Part shown: piece after piece, positions 1 to 9,639 of the stretch
How the letters are laid out: each line of letters begins with the position of its first letter
Position numbering within the stretch: position 1 is the first letter of the stretch
NCBI RefSeq assembly: GCF_900475755.1
Contig: NZ_LS483411.1
Location: forward strand, 248,001 to 312,000
Source of the DNA: Haemophilus influenzae
GTDB taxonomy: Bacteria > Pseudomonadota > Gammaproteobacteria > Enterobacterales > Pasteurellaceae
Direction: 5' to 3'
Length of the DNA: 64,000 nt
Made by a program: the position numbers and the translations under genes
The notes under the pieces: generated by a model
The model's database searches: none
The model's input: the letters and a program-made list of their open reading frames with translations, nothing else
What the model was told of the DNA's origin: nothing

Positions 1-287
1 AAGTAAGCTATTCAAAACAATTTGTAAGAGATTTAACTGATTTAGCTAAACGCTCCCCCAATGTGTTAATTGGCTCAAAATACATTACTGCAATATACTG
101 TTTATTAAATCGTTTACCTTTACCCGAAAACTACCAAGATCACGCATTAGTAGGAGAGTGGAAAGGTTATCGAGATTGCCATATTCAAGGCGATTTGGTA
201 CTGATTTACCAATACGTTATACGCGATGAATTTGATGAATTGAAATTTTCTCGTTTAAATACACACTCACAAACCGCTTTAAAATAG
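1..287 (+). CDS. YafQ/RelE-family mRNA interferase toxin, 3' part (5' end outside window)
   Basis: The frame is open from base 3 with no stop before the left edge, so the start lies outside the window; the GTG at 63 is internal. The product resembles E. coli YafQ, a ribosome-dependent endoribonuclease toxin. Visible landmarks are the DH of LPLPENYQDH, the GYRDCHI block, and the C-terminal LNTHS. These correspond to the catalytic histidines and aspartate of YafQ (His50, His63, Asp67, His87). The partner antitoxin (DinJ/RelB type) would be expected just upstream, outside the window. Family assignment is firm; activity is inferred. Confidence 0.85.
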   Translation, partial: VSYSKQFVRDLTDLAKRSPNVLIGSKYITAIYCLLNRLPLPENYQDHALVGEWKGYRDCHIQGDLVLIYQYVIRDEFDELKFSRLNTHSQTALK

Positions 288-301
288 AAGTAATCTTAAA
301 C

Positions 302-336
302 AATAATCCGCACGTAAAATGTGCGGATTATTTTTT
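302..336. terminator. Bidirectional rho-independent terminator between toxin and hgp
   Basis: Perfect 12-bp arms (AATAATCCGCAC / GTGCGGATTATT) surround a 7-nt loop and are followed by a T-run on the plus strand and preceded by an A-rich stretch. It lies between the convergent toxin gene and the hgp receptor and could end both transcripts. It is not a canonical USS pair. Confidence 0.85.
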
Positions 337-344
337 ACATAGGA

Positions 345-3300
345 TTAAAATTCAAACTGAACAGACATTCTGTAATTTCTGCCAGGTGCGTAGAAGCGGT
401 TTAAGCCTTTACCTGTTTCTGTTTTTACTCGGTTAATCGTGCCGATATGACGAATAGAACGGGCAGAGTCCCAAGTGAGATATTTTTTATTGGTTAAATT
501 ATATACACCAGCGGTAAATGTAAGATTTTTAATTGGTTTCCAATAGGCAATCGTATCGATCACTGTATAGCGATTATTACGCCATAATCCGCGAGAATCT
601 TTTACTTCTTTGCCGTTTGCTGTTGATGCTTTTATATCTGTTATGTCGGTATATTGCTTTTCTTTTCGTTCGACCATACTCGTCCATTGAGAATTAAAGC
701 TATCTTTTGCTTTTTTGGCTGCAACATTAGTGATATACATATCCACGCCCCATTTTTGGCTTGGTGCATCATAGCCAATATTGTATACCGATGTGGTTGG
801 TTGTAAGGCATTCATTGGTTGAGGTTTACGAGCAATGGCTTCGTATTCTGGATGTGTATCTCTATTCAATTCCAAAAATTCTTTATATTTTGGATGTAAT
901 CCATTGTCTTTAATTCTGCCTTTTTGATAGGTAAATTTATAGCCTAAATGGAAACCTTGTAGTTTTTCAAACAAATCACCCATTTCAAGACGTGAAGCAA
1001 TTTCGATACCTCTGACTCTTGCTCGATCTCGATTTTGGTTTTGATGGAACGGATATTTTATTGCAGAGCCTTCTTCAATAGGACGTTCGCCTACTTCTAC
1101 TAAGTCAATAAAATTACGGTAATCGTTTTGGAATGCATTTAACGTAATATAACTGCTATTTTTATAAAAAGTGAACGCGACTTCTTTTGTTTTAGAGGTT
1201 TCAGCTTTTAAATCCGTGTTAGGCTGAATGGAAAATTGCGGATGTTTAAATGTCATATAAATTTCATCAGAGGTTGGCGCACGAAAACCATTGGCGTATT
1301 TAAGCTGTACACGAAGCCAATCTGTGGGATCAAGATTTAACCCTAAATTGTAAGAATGATGTTTATAGTCAGTTTTGCGTAATAACAGGGCAAGATTGTC
1401 TTTAAAATTTTGTTGATAACAAGGTGTGGTGTAAGTGCAATTTTCATATCCTTTAGGCGTCGAATTTTTATTACCATAAACATAGTCGTTTTGGCGAAAT
1501 TTCTTAAATAGCCCAGCAATTAATCCATTAGGAACGGGGATTTTTTCGTCATAACTAGGTAAATATTTTACGTGGTCATAGCGATAATTTAAATCTAGCC
1601 CTAGCCAAGAGGTAAGTTGCACATTATCTCCAAAATACAACACATTATTTTTAGTGGTAACAGGGATTAAATAGGTCTCTTTGCCTTTATCGGAATGAAT
1701 TGGTGTACCATTGGCACAACCAGCTACGCTGATATTAGGTTGTGGTTTTTTCTCCACGCCAAGCTTTCCACCATCTGCTCTAGCACAGAAAAAGTAGTCA
1801 GCCCACCATTGCACATTGGCTGCAGTGTTGTATTGATGATTCACCATACTTTTTAGTGTTTTTTCATAAAAACCACCATATTTTAAACTGTGTTGGGTAT
1901 GCCAAAGGCTAAATTCTTTATCTAAATCAAGTTTAATTTGTTGGGTGTTAGTGTTTAAATCACGATCATTGACGAAGTCTGTACTGTAGCCATGGCTTTT
2001 TGGAAAGAGAAAACGAGCTATTTCTTTTTGTAATTCACCTAGAAATTCTTTTTTCCCTTTTTTTAGTTCAATTTCCCCATATTTTTTACCATTGAAAGTT
2101 TTAATTTTAATCTCTCGGTCTTCATACTTATATTGGTCATCCCACTCTCCATCTTTTTCTTGATAAATTCTAAATTTTTTCCCTTCACAATTTAATTTTT
2201 CGCAATTAATTAAAACAGAATCAAGTGAACCGCCTTCTGAAATATCATTATCAGCATCTTCATCCTTACTATTCTTAAATTTACGAGACCAGCCACTTTC
2301 TTCGCTTTTAAGTTCATCTCCATATTTATCCTTAATTTTATAAACTCCACCTTCTTCTACTAAATTTAGCCCTTGCGGATTAAGTACACCAGGACAAGTG
2401 GATTGATGACAATATTCATCAGAACGTGCTTTATTGGTAATTTTTTGTGAGGAATAACTTAGTTTAATATGATCCCAAAAAGGGGTTTGACTGAAATTTT
2501 CATAACTAAATTGGATATTTTTTCTTTTAGATTGATCGTTAATAATACGCTCACCGTGTGTTTCCGCGCATGATGTAACCTTGCATGGCCTAAAAACATA
2601 AGACAAATCCATTCCTTTAGTTTCTAAAGTAGAATCATCTAATGCTACGCTCAAGCGATGGTTTTCATTAGGCTGAAAGCCCAGTTTTATTAATGTGCTT
2701 TGGCGGGTAATTTGATAAGGATCAGCTTTTTCACGGGTAGGACCAACCGCACTTAAATCCGCCTGTTTATTGGGATAAATTTTATAATCGTAGTTTTCTA
2801 TTTCGTGCCCATCACGTTTTGTATCAACGACTAAAATATCAAATTTTTTAGAACGTCCTGCTAATGTAAGTGTCTTAAGGTTTTGATTATTCATTGTTTG
2901 ATAACCACGTTTATAGGAAAGATAATAATCTTTATCTAGCAGATAATCTCGAGCATCTTTAGTTTCAAATATAACAGAGCCACCCAATGCACCACTACCA
3001 GATTTTAAGGAGTCAGCACCTTTGGTAATAGTTGCTGTTTTAACATTTTCAATTTCAATGCTATTACGAGTATTATTAAAATTGCCATAGCCTTCAAATA
3101 ACTCTTTAAATCCTTGAGAGCTTAAGGTTTCAGCTTGACGAAGCCCATCAACCATAATACCTACACGGTTTTCATCAACCCCTCGAACTGCATAACCACT
3201 TGCGCCCGTTCTACCTGTTTCAACCACCGTAATACCTGTTTCATAGCGAACGAGATCACGAGAATCAGACGCCTGCTGTTTCGCTAATTTTTTGGCAGAA

Positions 3301-3509
3301 ATTTGGGTTTCCCCGACTTTTTTCTCTTTCACATTAATTGTTTCTGTGCTTCCTGAAACATTAATTTGTTCTAGTTGTTCAGAAACATTACTATTTTGGT
3401 TGGTTGGTTGGTTGGTTGGTTGGTTGGTTGGTTGGGCTGCATAGACTGTGCTTGCATTTAATGCAAATGCAATAGAGCAAGCAAGCAGGCTGAATTTAAA
3501 GTTGGTCAT
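345..3509 (-). CDS. hgp: TonB-dependent haemoglobin/haemoglobin-haptoglobin receptor, phase-variable (CCAA repeats)
   Basis: Outer-membrane receptor of the Hgp family, taking haem from haemoglobin and its haptoglobin complex. The 1054-aa product starts with a signal peptide ending near VYA, then a QPTN repeat encoded by the CCAA tract, a TonB-box-like EQINVSG, the plug domain (VRYETGITVVETGRTG, YAVRGVDENRV, IMVDGLRQAE), a 22-strand barrel with a long charged insertion around residues 380-450, and a terminal Phe (SVQFEF), the usual outer-membrane barrel ending. The reading frame is intact through the repeats, so the gene is in the ON configuration here. The start has an AGGAAA ribosome site. 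H. influenzae carries several hgp paralogues; I cannot say which one this is. Confidence 0.95.
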   Translation of the reverse strand: MTNFKFSLLACSIAFALNASTVYAAQPTNQPTNQPTNQNSNVSEQLEQINVSGSTETINVKEKKVGETQISAKKLAKQQASDSRDLVRYETGITVVETGRTGASGYAVRGVDENRVGIMVDGLRQAETLSSQGFKELFEGYGNFNNTRNSIEIENVKTATITKGADSLKSGSGALGGSVIFETKDARDYLLDKDYYLSYKRGYQTMNNQNLKTLTLAGRSKKFDILVVDTKRDGHEIENYDYKIYPNKQADLSAVGPTREKADPYQITRQSTLIKLGFQPNENHRLSVALDDSTLETKGMDLSYVFRPCKVTSCAETHGERIINDQSKRKNIQFSYENFSQTPFWDHIKLSYSSQKITNKARSDEYCHQSTCPGVLNPQGLNLVEEGGVYKIKDKYGDELKSEESGWSRKFKNSKDEDADNDISEGGSLDSVLINCEKLNCEGKKFRIYQEKDGEWDDQYKYEDREIKIKTFNGKKYGEIELKKGKKEFLGELQKEIARFLFPKSHGYSTDFVNDRDLNTNTQQIKLDLDKEFSLWHTQHSLKYGGFYEKTLKSMVNHQYNTAANVQWWADYFFCARADGGKLGVEKKPQPNISVAGCANGTPIHSDKGKETYLIPVTTKNNVLYFGDNVQLTSWLGLDLNYRYDHVKYLPSYDEKIPVPNGLIAGLFKKFRQNDYVYGNKNSTPKGYENCTYTTPCYQQNFKDNLALLLRKTDYKHHSYNLGLNLDPTDWLRVQLKYANGFRAPTSDEIYMTFKHPQFSIQPNTDLKAETSKTKEVAFTFYKNSSYITLNAFQNDYRNFIDLVEVGERPIEEGSAIKYPFHQNQNRDRARVRGIEIASRLEMGDLFEKLQGFHLGYKFTYQKGRIKDNGLHPKYKEFLELNRDTHPEYEAIARKPQPMNALQPTTSVYNIGYDAPSQKWGVDMYITNVAAKKAKDSFNSQWTSMVERKEKQYTDITDIKASTANGKEVKDSRGLWRNNRYTVIDTIAYWKPIKNLTFTAGVYNLTNKKYLTWDSARSIRHIGTINRVKTETGKGLNRFYAPGRNYRMSVQFEF
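3396..3435. repeat. Phase-variation tract (CCAA)10
   Basis: Ten uninterrupted TTGG units on the plus strand (CCAA on the coding strand) encode the QPTN repeat just after the signal peptide. Slipped-strand change by one unit would frameshift hgp; this is the known switching mechanism for the family. Confidence 0.97.
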
Positions 3510-3526
3510 AGGTTTCCTTATTTTTT

Positions 3527-3547
3527 AATGATAATAATTATTATACA
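3527..3547 (-). promoter_or_regulatory. Putative Fur box upstream of hgp
   Basis: The AATGATAATAATTATTAT stretch resembles the Fur consensus GATAATGATAATCATTATC and sits about 20-40 bp before the hgp start. Haem-receptor genes are commonly iron-repressed, so the position is sensible. The region is AT-rich, so chance similarity is possible. Confidence 0.6.
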
Positions 3548-3710
3548 TATTAAATAATTGAATTTATTTAATCAATATCAAAAAAAAGTATAATAAGTAC
3601 AAAATCCGAATTGCTTTGTATGAGCAGAAAAGAAAATCATTTTTGACCGCACTTTTGTTTGTAAGTCATATTTTAAAATCATCAAAATTTAATTTTTAAT
3701 CACTCTTTTA

Positions 3711-3739
3711 TCGACTGCGTAGATTTCTTTCGTTATAAT
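3711..3739 (+). promoter_or_regulatory. Sigma-70 promoter of tig
   Basis: A perfect -10 TATAAT (3734-3739) lies 17 bp after TCGACT (3711-3716; 4 of 6 to the -35 consensus), about 65 bp before the tig ATG. The 300-bp hgp-tig gap otherwise holds the hgp upstream region and one USS at 3646-3654. Confidence 0.65.
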
Positions 3740-3809
3740 TGAGTGTCTTTTTATTTAACAAACGTGTTCGGTGTGGATTTGACCGAGTGCAAATTAATTG
3801 AGGTAACAA

Positions 3810-5108
3810 ATGTCATTAAATATTGAAACAACTCAAGGTTTAGAACGCCGCGTAGCGATTACCGTTCCAACTGAAATTGTCTCTAAAGCCGTTCGTGAAG
3901 AATTTAAACGTGCTGCAAAAAATGTGCGCGTAGATGGTTTCCGTAAAGGCCATGTTCCTGCCCATATCATTGAACAACGTTTTGGTGCGTCAATTCGTCA
4001 AGATGTATTAAACGATTTATTACCACGTCATTTTTTTGATGCTGTTATTGCAGAAAAAATTAATATTGCAGGTCGTCCAACTTTTGCTATTGAAACTTTT
4101 GAAGAAGGTAAAGACTTAGTTTTCACTGCAACTTTCGAGGTTTATCCAGAAGTTAAATTACAAGGTTTAGAAAATATTAAAGTTGAAAAACCAACTGTTG
4201 AAATCACGGAAGCTGACATTGATAAAATGATCGATGTGTTACGTAAACAACAAGCTACTTGGGCTGAAAGTCAAGATGTTGTAAAAGCAGATGATCGTGT
4301 CACTATTGATTTTGTTGGCTCTGTAGATGGCGAAGAATTTGAAGGTGGTAAAGCTACTGACTTCGTATTATTTATGGGTCAAGGTCGTATGATTCCAGGT
4401 TTTGAAGAAGGAATTGTTGGTCATAAAGCAGGTGAGCAATTTGATATTGATGTGACTTTCCCAGCGGAATACCACGCAGAAAACTTGAAAGGTAAAGCAG
4501 CAAAATTTGCGATCACTTTGAAAAAAATCGAAAATATGGTGTTGCCTGAATTAACAGATGAATTTGTTGCTAAATTTGGCCCTAATACTAAGTCTGTTGC
4601 TGATTTGCGTGCAGAAATCCGTAAAAATATGGAACGTGAATTGAAAAATGCGTTAGTTTCTCGTGTTAAACAACAAGTAATCAATGGTTTAATTGAACAA
4701 AATCCGATTGATGTGCCAGCTTCTGCAGTAGAAGAAGAAATTAATGTATTACGTAATCAAGCAGCTCAACGTTTTGGCGGTAATGCACAACAAACTGCAC
4801 AGTTACCACGTGAATTATTTGAAGCGGAAGCAACTCGTCGTGTACAAGTGGGTTTATTATTCTCTGAAGTGATTAAATCTAATGAATTAAAAGCTGATGA
4901 AGAACGCGCTAAAGCAATGATTGCAGATATTGCATCAGCTTACGAGCAGCCAGCAGAAGTTGTGGAATATTACAGTAAAAACGAAGAGTTAATGAATAAT
5001 ATTCGCAATGTAGTATTGGAAGAACAAGCTGTTGATGCAGTACTTGCAAAAGCACAAGTAACAGAAAAAGTTTCTTCATTCGATGAAATTATGAATCCAC
5101 AAGCATAA
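3810..5108 (+). CDS. tig: Trigger factor, ribosome-associated chaperone/peptidyl-prolyl isomerase
   Basis: 432 aa, the same length as E. coli Tig. The N-terminal ribosome-binding domain contains the signature loop GFRKGHVP (near residue 44), followed by an FKBP-type isomerase domain ([30 protein letters not shown]) around residues 150-245, and a helical C-terminal substrate-holding domain. It binds near the exit tunnel and shields nascent chains. It is followed by a terminator and then clpPX, as in other gammaproteobacteria. Confidence 0.97.
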   Translation: MSLNIETTQGLERRVAITVPTEIVSKAVREEFKRAAKNVRVDGFRKGHVPAHIIEQRFGASIRQDVLNDLLPRHFFDAVIAEKINIAGRPTFAIETFEEGKDLVFTATFEVYPEVKLQGLENIKVEKPTVEITEADIDKMIDVLRKQQATWAESQDVVKADDRVTIDFVGSVDGEEFEGGKATDFVLFMGQGRMIPGFEEGIVGHKAGEQFDIDVTFPAEYHAENLKGKAAKFAITLKKIENMVLPELTDEFVAKFGPNTKSVADLRAEIRKNMERELKNALVSRVKQQVINGLIEQNPIDVPASAVEEEINVLRNQAAQRFGGNAQQTAQLPRELFEAEATRRVQVGLLFSEVIKSNELKADEERAKAMIADIASAYEQPAEVVEYYSKNEELMNNIRNVVLEEQAVDAVLAKAQVTEKVSSFDEIMNPQA

Positions 5109-5137
5109 TAAGTAATATTATTATGATTGAATAAAAG

Positions 5138-5175
5138 TGCGGTCGCTCTTTTTAATAAAAGCGATCGCATTTTTA
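5138..5175 (+). terminator. Terminator after tig
   Basis: Stem TGCGGTCGCT / AGCGATCGCA (one G-T wobble) followed by TTTTTAT. The left arm includes a USS (5135-5143), so the uptake signal doubles as half of the terminator. Confidence 0.75.
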
Positions 5176-5230
5176 TTTGTGGGTTATTTACGATAAAATA
5201 ATTAGCAGTTTTAATGAAAAAGGTAAGAAA

Positions 5231-5812
5231 ATGAGTGTAATTCCTATGGTCGTTGAACAGACTTCGCGTGGCGAACGTTCGTACGACATTTATTCCCGTT
5301 TATTAAAAGAACGAGTGATTTTCCTAAGTGGAGAAGTGGAAGATCGTATGGCAAATTTAATTGTGGCACAGTTGCTTTTTTTAGAATCGGAAGATCCAAC
5401 TAAAGACATCAATATTTATATCAACTCTCCAGGCGGTTCTGTGACCGCAGGTATGGCAATTTACGACACAATGCAATTTATTAAGCCAGATATTCGCACT
5501 CTTTGTATTGGTCAAGCTTGTTCAATGGGCGCATTCTTGCTTGCTGGCGGAACTGCTGGCAAACGAGCTGCATTGCCTAATGCGCGAGTGATGATTCATC
5601 AACCTTTGGGTGGTTTCCGTGGTCAAGCATCGGATATTCAAATTCACGCACAAGAAATTTTGAAAATTAAACACACCTTAAATGATCGTTTAGCATTCCA
5701 TACTGGACAAAGTATTGAGCGTATTGAGAAAGATACCGACCGCGATAATTTTATGTCAGCTGAAGAAGCACAAGCGTATGGTTTGGTGGATGAAGTCTTA
5801 GTTAAACGTTAA
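5231..5812 (+). CDS. clpP: ATP-dependent Clp protease proteolytic subunit
   Basis: The start at 5231 is chosen because AGGTAAGAAA precedes it and the protein then begins [10 protein letters not shown] like E. coli ClpP; an upstream in-frame codon at 5177 would add an unsupported extension. The 193-aa serine protease has its catalytic triad at Ser98 (in GQACSMGAF), His123 (in MIHQPLGG) and Asp172 (in DTDRDNF). It forms the tetradecameric chamber working with ClpX, encoded 9 nt downstream. Confidence 0.97.
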   Translation: MSVIPMVVEQTSRGERSYDIYSRLLKERVIFLSGEVEDRMANLIVAQLLFLESEDPTKDINIYINSPGGSVTAGMAIYDTMQFIKPDIRTLCIGQACSMGAFLLAGGTAGKRAALPNARVMIHQPLGGFRGQASDIQIHAQEILKIKHTLNDRLAFHTGQSIERIEKDTDRDNFMSAEEAQAYGLVDEVLVKR

Positions 5813-5821
5813 GGGTATACA

Positions 5822-7057
5822 ATGACAGACAAAGATAAAGATTTGCACTGCTCTTTTTGCGGAAAAGAAAAAGACGAAGTAGATAAATTAATTGCTGGCA
5901 CAGACGGTTATATTTGTAATGAATGTATTGAACTTTGTCACTCAATGCTTGAAGAAAGTAATGATGAAAATTTAGAGGAAAGTGCGGTCGAAAATAAAGA
6001 TAAATTGCCAACGCCTCACGAAATTCGCGCCCATCTGGATGATTATGTTATTGGTCAAGATTATGCGAAAAAAGTGCTTTCTGTAGCGGTTTATAATCAT
6101 TATAAACGCTTGCGAACTAACTATGAAAGCAATGATGTAGAGCTTGGCAAAAGTAATATTTTACTTATAGGGCCTACAGGTAGCGGAAAAACGTTACTTG
6201 CGCAAACATTAGCTCGTCGTTTAAATGTACCCTTTGCGATGGCGGATGCAACCACATTAACGGAAGCTGGTTATGTGGGAGAAGATGTGGAGAATGTATT
6301 ACAGAAACTTTTGCAAAATTGTGAATACGATACTGAAAAAGCAGAGAAAGGCATTATTTATATTGATGAAATTGATAAAATTAGCCGTAAATCGGAAGGC
6401 GCATCAATTACTCGAGATGTTTCAGGGGAGGGGGTGCAACAGGCTTTATTAAAACTTATTGAAGGTACAATCGCTTCAATTCCACCTCAAGGCGGTCGTA
6501 AACATCCACAACAAGAAATGGTAAAATTGGATACGTCTAAAATTCTCTTTATTTGCGGCGGTGCATTTGCAGGATTAGATAAAATTATTGATAAACGCAC
6601 TCAAACCAGTACGAGTATTGGTTTTAATGCCAAAGTTGAAAAAGATGAAAAAAAACAATCTCTTTCTGAATTATTCCGTCAAGTTGAACCTGATGATTTG
6701 ATGAAATTTGGTTTAATTCCAGAATTTATCGGACGCTTGCCAATGATTGCCCCATTAAGTGAATTAGACGAAGATGCACTGATACAAATTCTCACAAAAC
6801 CAAAAAACGCATTAATTAAACAATATCAAGCCTTATTTGGATTGGAAAAAGTAGAATTGGATTTCACACCAGAAGCATTAAAAGCAATGGCGAAAAAAGC
6901 ACTTGAAAGAAAAACAGGTGCGCGTGGCTTACGTTCTATTGTAGAAGCAGTGTTGTTAGATACAATGTATGATCTACCGTCTCTTGAGAATTTACAAAAA
7001 GTTATCGTTGATGAATCGACAATTGTAGATAATCTTGCACCAAAATTAGAATATTAG
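5822..7057 (+). CDS. clpX: ATP-dependent Clp protease ATP-binding subunit ClpX
   Basis: 411-aa AAA+ unfoldase that feeds substrates to ClpP. An N-terminal C4 zinc-binding domain (CSFCGKEK ... CNECIELC, residues 10-40) is followed by Walker A GPTGSGKT, Walker [11 protein letters not shown], the GYVGEDVE pore-1 loop region and sensor-2 GARGLRS. The IGF-type ClpP-binding loop is present (TSIGFNAK). It is co-transcribed with clpP. One USS lies in-frame at 5980-5988 in the linker after the zinc domain (ESAVE). Confidence 0.97.
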   Translation: MTDKDKDLHCSFCGKEKDEVDKLIAGTDGYICNECIELCHSMLEESNDENLEESAVENKDKLPTPHEIRAHLDDYVIGQDYAKKVLSVAVYNHYKRLRTNYESNDVELGKSNILLIGPTGSGKTLLAQTLARRLNVPFAMADATTLTEAGYVGEDVENVLQKLLQNCEYDTEKAEKGIIYIDEIDKISRKSEGASITRDVSGEGVQQALLKLIEGTIASIPPQGGRKHPQQEMVKLDTSKILFICGGAFAGLDKIIDKRTQTSTSIGFNAKVEKDEKKQSLSELFRQVEPDDLMKFGLIPEFIGRLPMIAPLSELDEDALIQILTKPKNALIKQYQALFGLEKVELDFTPEALKAMAKKALERKTGARGLRSIVEAVLLDTMYDLPSLENLQKVIVDESTIVDNLAPKLEY

Positions 7058-7200
7058 ATTTAATCGCAAAAGTGCGGTTGTTTTCGCCAGATTTTCTATG
7101 TTGATGCTTATTTTCAATAGGCAAGGCGAAAAGAAAATGCTACAATCGCACGTTCTTATGGCATTATTCTTACATTTCCATTTAAAACGGATTCAATTCT

Positions 7201-7617
7201 ATGGCAACCGAAATTGTTGATAAAAAGAAAAATACGCAAGAAGTGATCGTTGAAGGCAAGTCTAAAGGTTTAAATACATTCCTTTGGGTTTTAGCTGTGA
7301 TCTTTTTTGCTGCTGCGGCAATTGGGAATATTTATTTCCAACAAATCTATTCTTTACCGATTCGTGTTATTGGTATGGCTATTGCATTAGTCATTGCATT
7401 TATTTTAGCGGCAATTACTAATCAAGGAACAAAAGCACGCGCATTCTTTAATGACTCTCGCACAGAAGCGCGTAAAGTCGTATGGCCAACCCGTGCTGAA
7501 GCACGTCAGACAACATTGATCGTTATCGGGGTAACAATGATTGCTTCTCTCTTCTTTTGGGCAGTAGATTCGATTATTGTGACAGTAATTAATTTCTTAA
7601 CTGATTTGAGATTCTAA
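7201..7617 (+). CDS. secE: Preprotein translocase subunit SecE
   Basis: 138-aa inner-membrane protein with three hydrophobic segments (about residues 25-45, 50-70, 110-135), the three-helix form typical of gammaproteobacteria. The conserved cytoplasmic amphipathic stretch contains [20 protein letters not shown] before the last helix. Part of the SecYEG channel. One nucleotide separates it from nusG. Confidence 0.96.
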   Translation: MATEIVDKKKNTQEVIVEGKSKGLNTFLWVLAVIFFAAAAIGNIYFQQIYSLPIRVIGMAIALVIAFILAAITNQGTKARAFFNDSRTEARKVVWPTRAEARQTTLIVIGVTMIASLFFWAVDSIIVTVINFLTDLRF

Positions 7618-7618
7618 A

Positions 7619-8176
7619 ATGACTGAAGAAACAACAGTATCAAAAAAACGTTGGTATGTATTACAAGCGTTTTCTGGCTTTGAAAGTCGTGTAGCTCTAA
7701 CTTTACGTGAATACATCAAACAACAACAAATGGAAGATCAATTTGGTGAAGTTTTAGTGCCAACTGAAGAAGTGGTGGAAAATGTAGCAGGAAAACGTCG
7801 CAAAAGTGAACGTAAATTTTTTCCAGGTTATGTACTTGTAGAAATGGAAATGAATGATGAAACTTGGCATCTAGTAAAAAGCGTGCCAAGAGTGATGGGT
7901 TTTATCGGTGGTACACCAGATAAACCTGCGCCTATTTCTAAACGTGAAGCGGATACTATTTTAAATCGCCTTGAACAAAATACTGATAAACCTCGTCATC
8001 GAAATGAATATCATCCAGGCGAGGAAGTTCGTGTGACTGAAGGTCCATTTGCTGATTTTAATGGTACAGTAGAAGAAGTAGATTATGAAAAAGGTCGCTT
8101 AAAAGTGTCTGTATCAATTTTTGGTCGTGCAACACCAGTTGAGCTTGAATTTGGTCAAGTTGAAAAAATACACTAA
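7619..8176 (+). CDS. nusG: Transcription termination/antitermination factor NusG
   Basis: 185 aa with the NGN domain ([36 protein letters not shown]) and a C-terminal KOW domain ([23 protein letters not shown]). It binds the polymerase clamp and links it to Rho or to ribosomal S10. Operon with secE. The usual downstream neighbours rplK and rplA are 32 kb away in this window. Confidence 0.97.
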   Translation: MTEETTVSKKRWYVLQAFSGFESRVALTLREYIKQQQMEDQFGEVLVPTEEVVENVAGKRRKSERKFFPGYVLVEMEMNDETWHLVKSVPRVMGFIGGTPDKPAPISKREADTILNRLEQNTDKPRHRNEYHPGEEVRVTEGPFADFNGTVEEVDYEKGRLKVSVSIFGRATPVELEFGQVEKIH

Positions 8177-8192
8177 GAAATAATTAAAAGAT

Positions 8193-8220
8193 AACCGCAC
8201 TTTTATAGTGCGGTTTTTTG
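8193..8220 (+). terminator. Terminator after secE-nusG (inverted USS pair)
   Basis: AACCGCACT / AGTGCGGTT arms with a 5-nt loop and a T6 tract; two head-to-head USS cores form the stem. Confidence 0.92.
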
Positions 8221-8273
8221 TTTTTATTTAACAAATTAGGTAGAATAATCCCATATTTATGTAAGGATCAAAA

Positions 8274-9026
8274 ATGAAAACAAAGGCAATTTTGACCGCA
8301 CTTTTGGGTGCCATTGCACTAACAGGTTGTGCAAATAACAACGACACGAAACAAGCGAGTGAGCGTAATGATTCTCTTGAAGGCTTCAATCGAACTATGT
8401 GGAAGTTTAACTATAATGTGCTAGATCGCTATGTATTAGAACCTGTTGCAAAAGGTTGGAACAACTATGTGCCTAAGCCGATTTCTTCTGGTCTTGCTGG
8501 CATCGCAAATAATCTTGATGAGCCAGTCAGTTTCATAAACCGCTTAATTGAAGGCGAACCGAAAAAAGCATTTGTTCACTTTAATCGCTTTTGGATTAAC
8601 ACTGTATTTGGACTAGGTGGTTTTATTGATTTTGCGAGCGCAAGCAAAGAATTACGCATAGATAATCAACGTGGATTTGGGGAAACTTTAGGTAGCTACG
8701 GCGTAGATGCTGGCACTTATATTGTGCTACCGATTTATAATGCAACAACGCCACGTCAATTAACAGGAGCTGTGGTTGATGCGGCTTATATGTATCCATT
8801 CTGGCAATGGGTTGGTGGCCCATGGGCATTAGTGAAATATGGTGTGCAAGCAGTGGATGGCCGTGCGAAAAATCTCAATAATGCAGAATTGTTACGTCAA
8901 GCTCAAGATCCATATATCACGTTCCGAGAAGCTTATTATCAAAATTTACAATTCAAAGTAAACGATGGGAAATTAGTCGAAAGCAAAGAATCACTTCCCG
9001 ATGACATACTAAAAGAAATTGATTAA
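8274..9026 (+). CDS. mlaA: Outer-membrane lipoprotein MlaA (VacJ), lipid-asymmetry maintenance
   Basis: 250 aa. A lipoprotein signal peptide ends in a lipobox (LTGC, Cys at about residue 19). The mature part shows the VacJ signature LEGFNRTMWKFNYNVLDRYVLEP, then EPVSFINRL and QRGFGETLGSYGV. MlaA removes phospholipids from the outer leaflet and passes them to MlaC for return to the inner membrane. A USS sits in the signal-peptide core (8295-8303). Monocistronic by its flanking terminators. Confidence 0.95.
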   Translation: MKTKAILTALLGAIALTGCANNNDTKQASERNDSLEGFNRTMWKFNYNVLDRYVLEPVAKGWNNYVPKPISSGLAGIANNLDEPVSFINRLIEGEPKKAFVHFNRFWINTVFGLGGFIDFASASKELRIDNQRGFGETLGSYGVDAGTYIVLPIYNATTPRQLTGAVVDAAYMYPFWQWVGGPWALVKYGVQAVDGRAKNLNNAELLRQAQDPYITFREAYYQNLQFKVNDGKLVESKESLPDDILKEID

Positions 9027-9033
9027 TAAACAG

Positions 9034-9065
9034 AAAAGTGCGGTAAAAAAGAACCGCACTTTTTA
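9034..9065 (+). terminator. Terminator after mlaA (inverted USS pair)
   Basis: AAAAGTGCGGT / ACCGCACTTTT arms with an 8-nt loop and T-run. Confidence 0.9.
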
Positions 9066-9083
9066 TCAACTAAGGAGAAAATA

Positions 9084-9473
9084 ATGACTCAAATTATTCA
9101 TACTGAAAAAGCACCTGCGGCCATTGGTCCTTATGTTCAAGCGGTTGATCTTGGCAATTTAGTTTTAACCTCAGGGCAAATTCCCGTGAATCCTGCAACA
9201 GGCGAAGTGCCTGCGGACATCGTTGCACAAGCACGCCAATCTTTAGAAAACGTGAAAGCGATTATCGAGAAAGCGGGTTTAACCGCCGCAGATATTGTAA
9301 AAACAACGGTTTTTGTGAAAGATCTTAACGACTTTTCAGCAGTTAATGCAGAATACGAACGTTTCTTTAAAGAAAATAATCATCCTAACTTCCCTGCTCG
9401 TTCTTGTGTGGAAGTTGCGCGTTTACCAAAAGATGTGGGATTAGAAATCGAAGCGATTGCAGTGAGAAAATAA
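9084..9473 (+). CDS. ridA: RidA family 2-iminobutanoate/2-iminopropanoate deaminase
   Basis: 129-aa YjgF/YER057c/UK114 protein. Family landmarks are APAAIGPYVQAV near the N-terminus, LTSGQIPVNPATGEV, and the C-terminal PARSCVEVARLPKDV, whose Arg contacts the imine substrate carboxylate. It hydrolyses reactive enamine/imine products of PLP enzymes. The start has AAGGAGAAAATA just ahead. It stands alone between two terminators. Confidence 0.95.
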   Translation: MTQIIHTEKAPAAIGPYVQAVDLGNLVLTSGQIPVNPATGEVPADIVAQARQSLENVKAIIEKAGLTAADIVKTTVFVKDLNDFSAVNAEYERFFKENNHPNFPARSCVEVARLPKDVGLEIEAIAVRK

Positions 9474-9496
9474 TTTTCTATTTTGAACCCTTGTTT

Positions 9497-9540
9497 AAAA
9501 GTGCGGTCATAAACTCGCAAGTTTTTGACCGCACTTTTTG
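9497..9540 (+). terminator. Terminator after ridA (inverted USS pair)
   Basis: AAAAGTGCGGTCA and TGACCGCACTTTTT arms enclose a 16-nt loop; the T-run is on the plus strand. Confidence 0.85.
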
Positions 9541-9574
9541 TTTATCTGCTGATAACAAAAATTTTACATTACAC

Positions 9575-9603
9575 CTTGAATTTTTTGTGAATTTTCCCCA
9601 CAA
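9575..9603 (+). promoter_or_regulatory. Putative sigma-32 (heat-shock) promoter of htpX
   Basis: CTTGAA (9575-9580) is followed after 15 bp by CCCCACAA (9596-9603), close to the sigma-32 consensus CTTGAA / CCCCATNT with one clear mismatch. It lies about 36 bp before the htpX start. htpX is a heat-shock gene in E. coli, which supports the call. Confidence 0.65.
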
Positions 9604-9639
9604 AGGAAATACTTAACCCTAACTTTGAGAGAACACATT

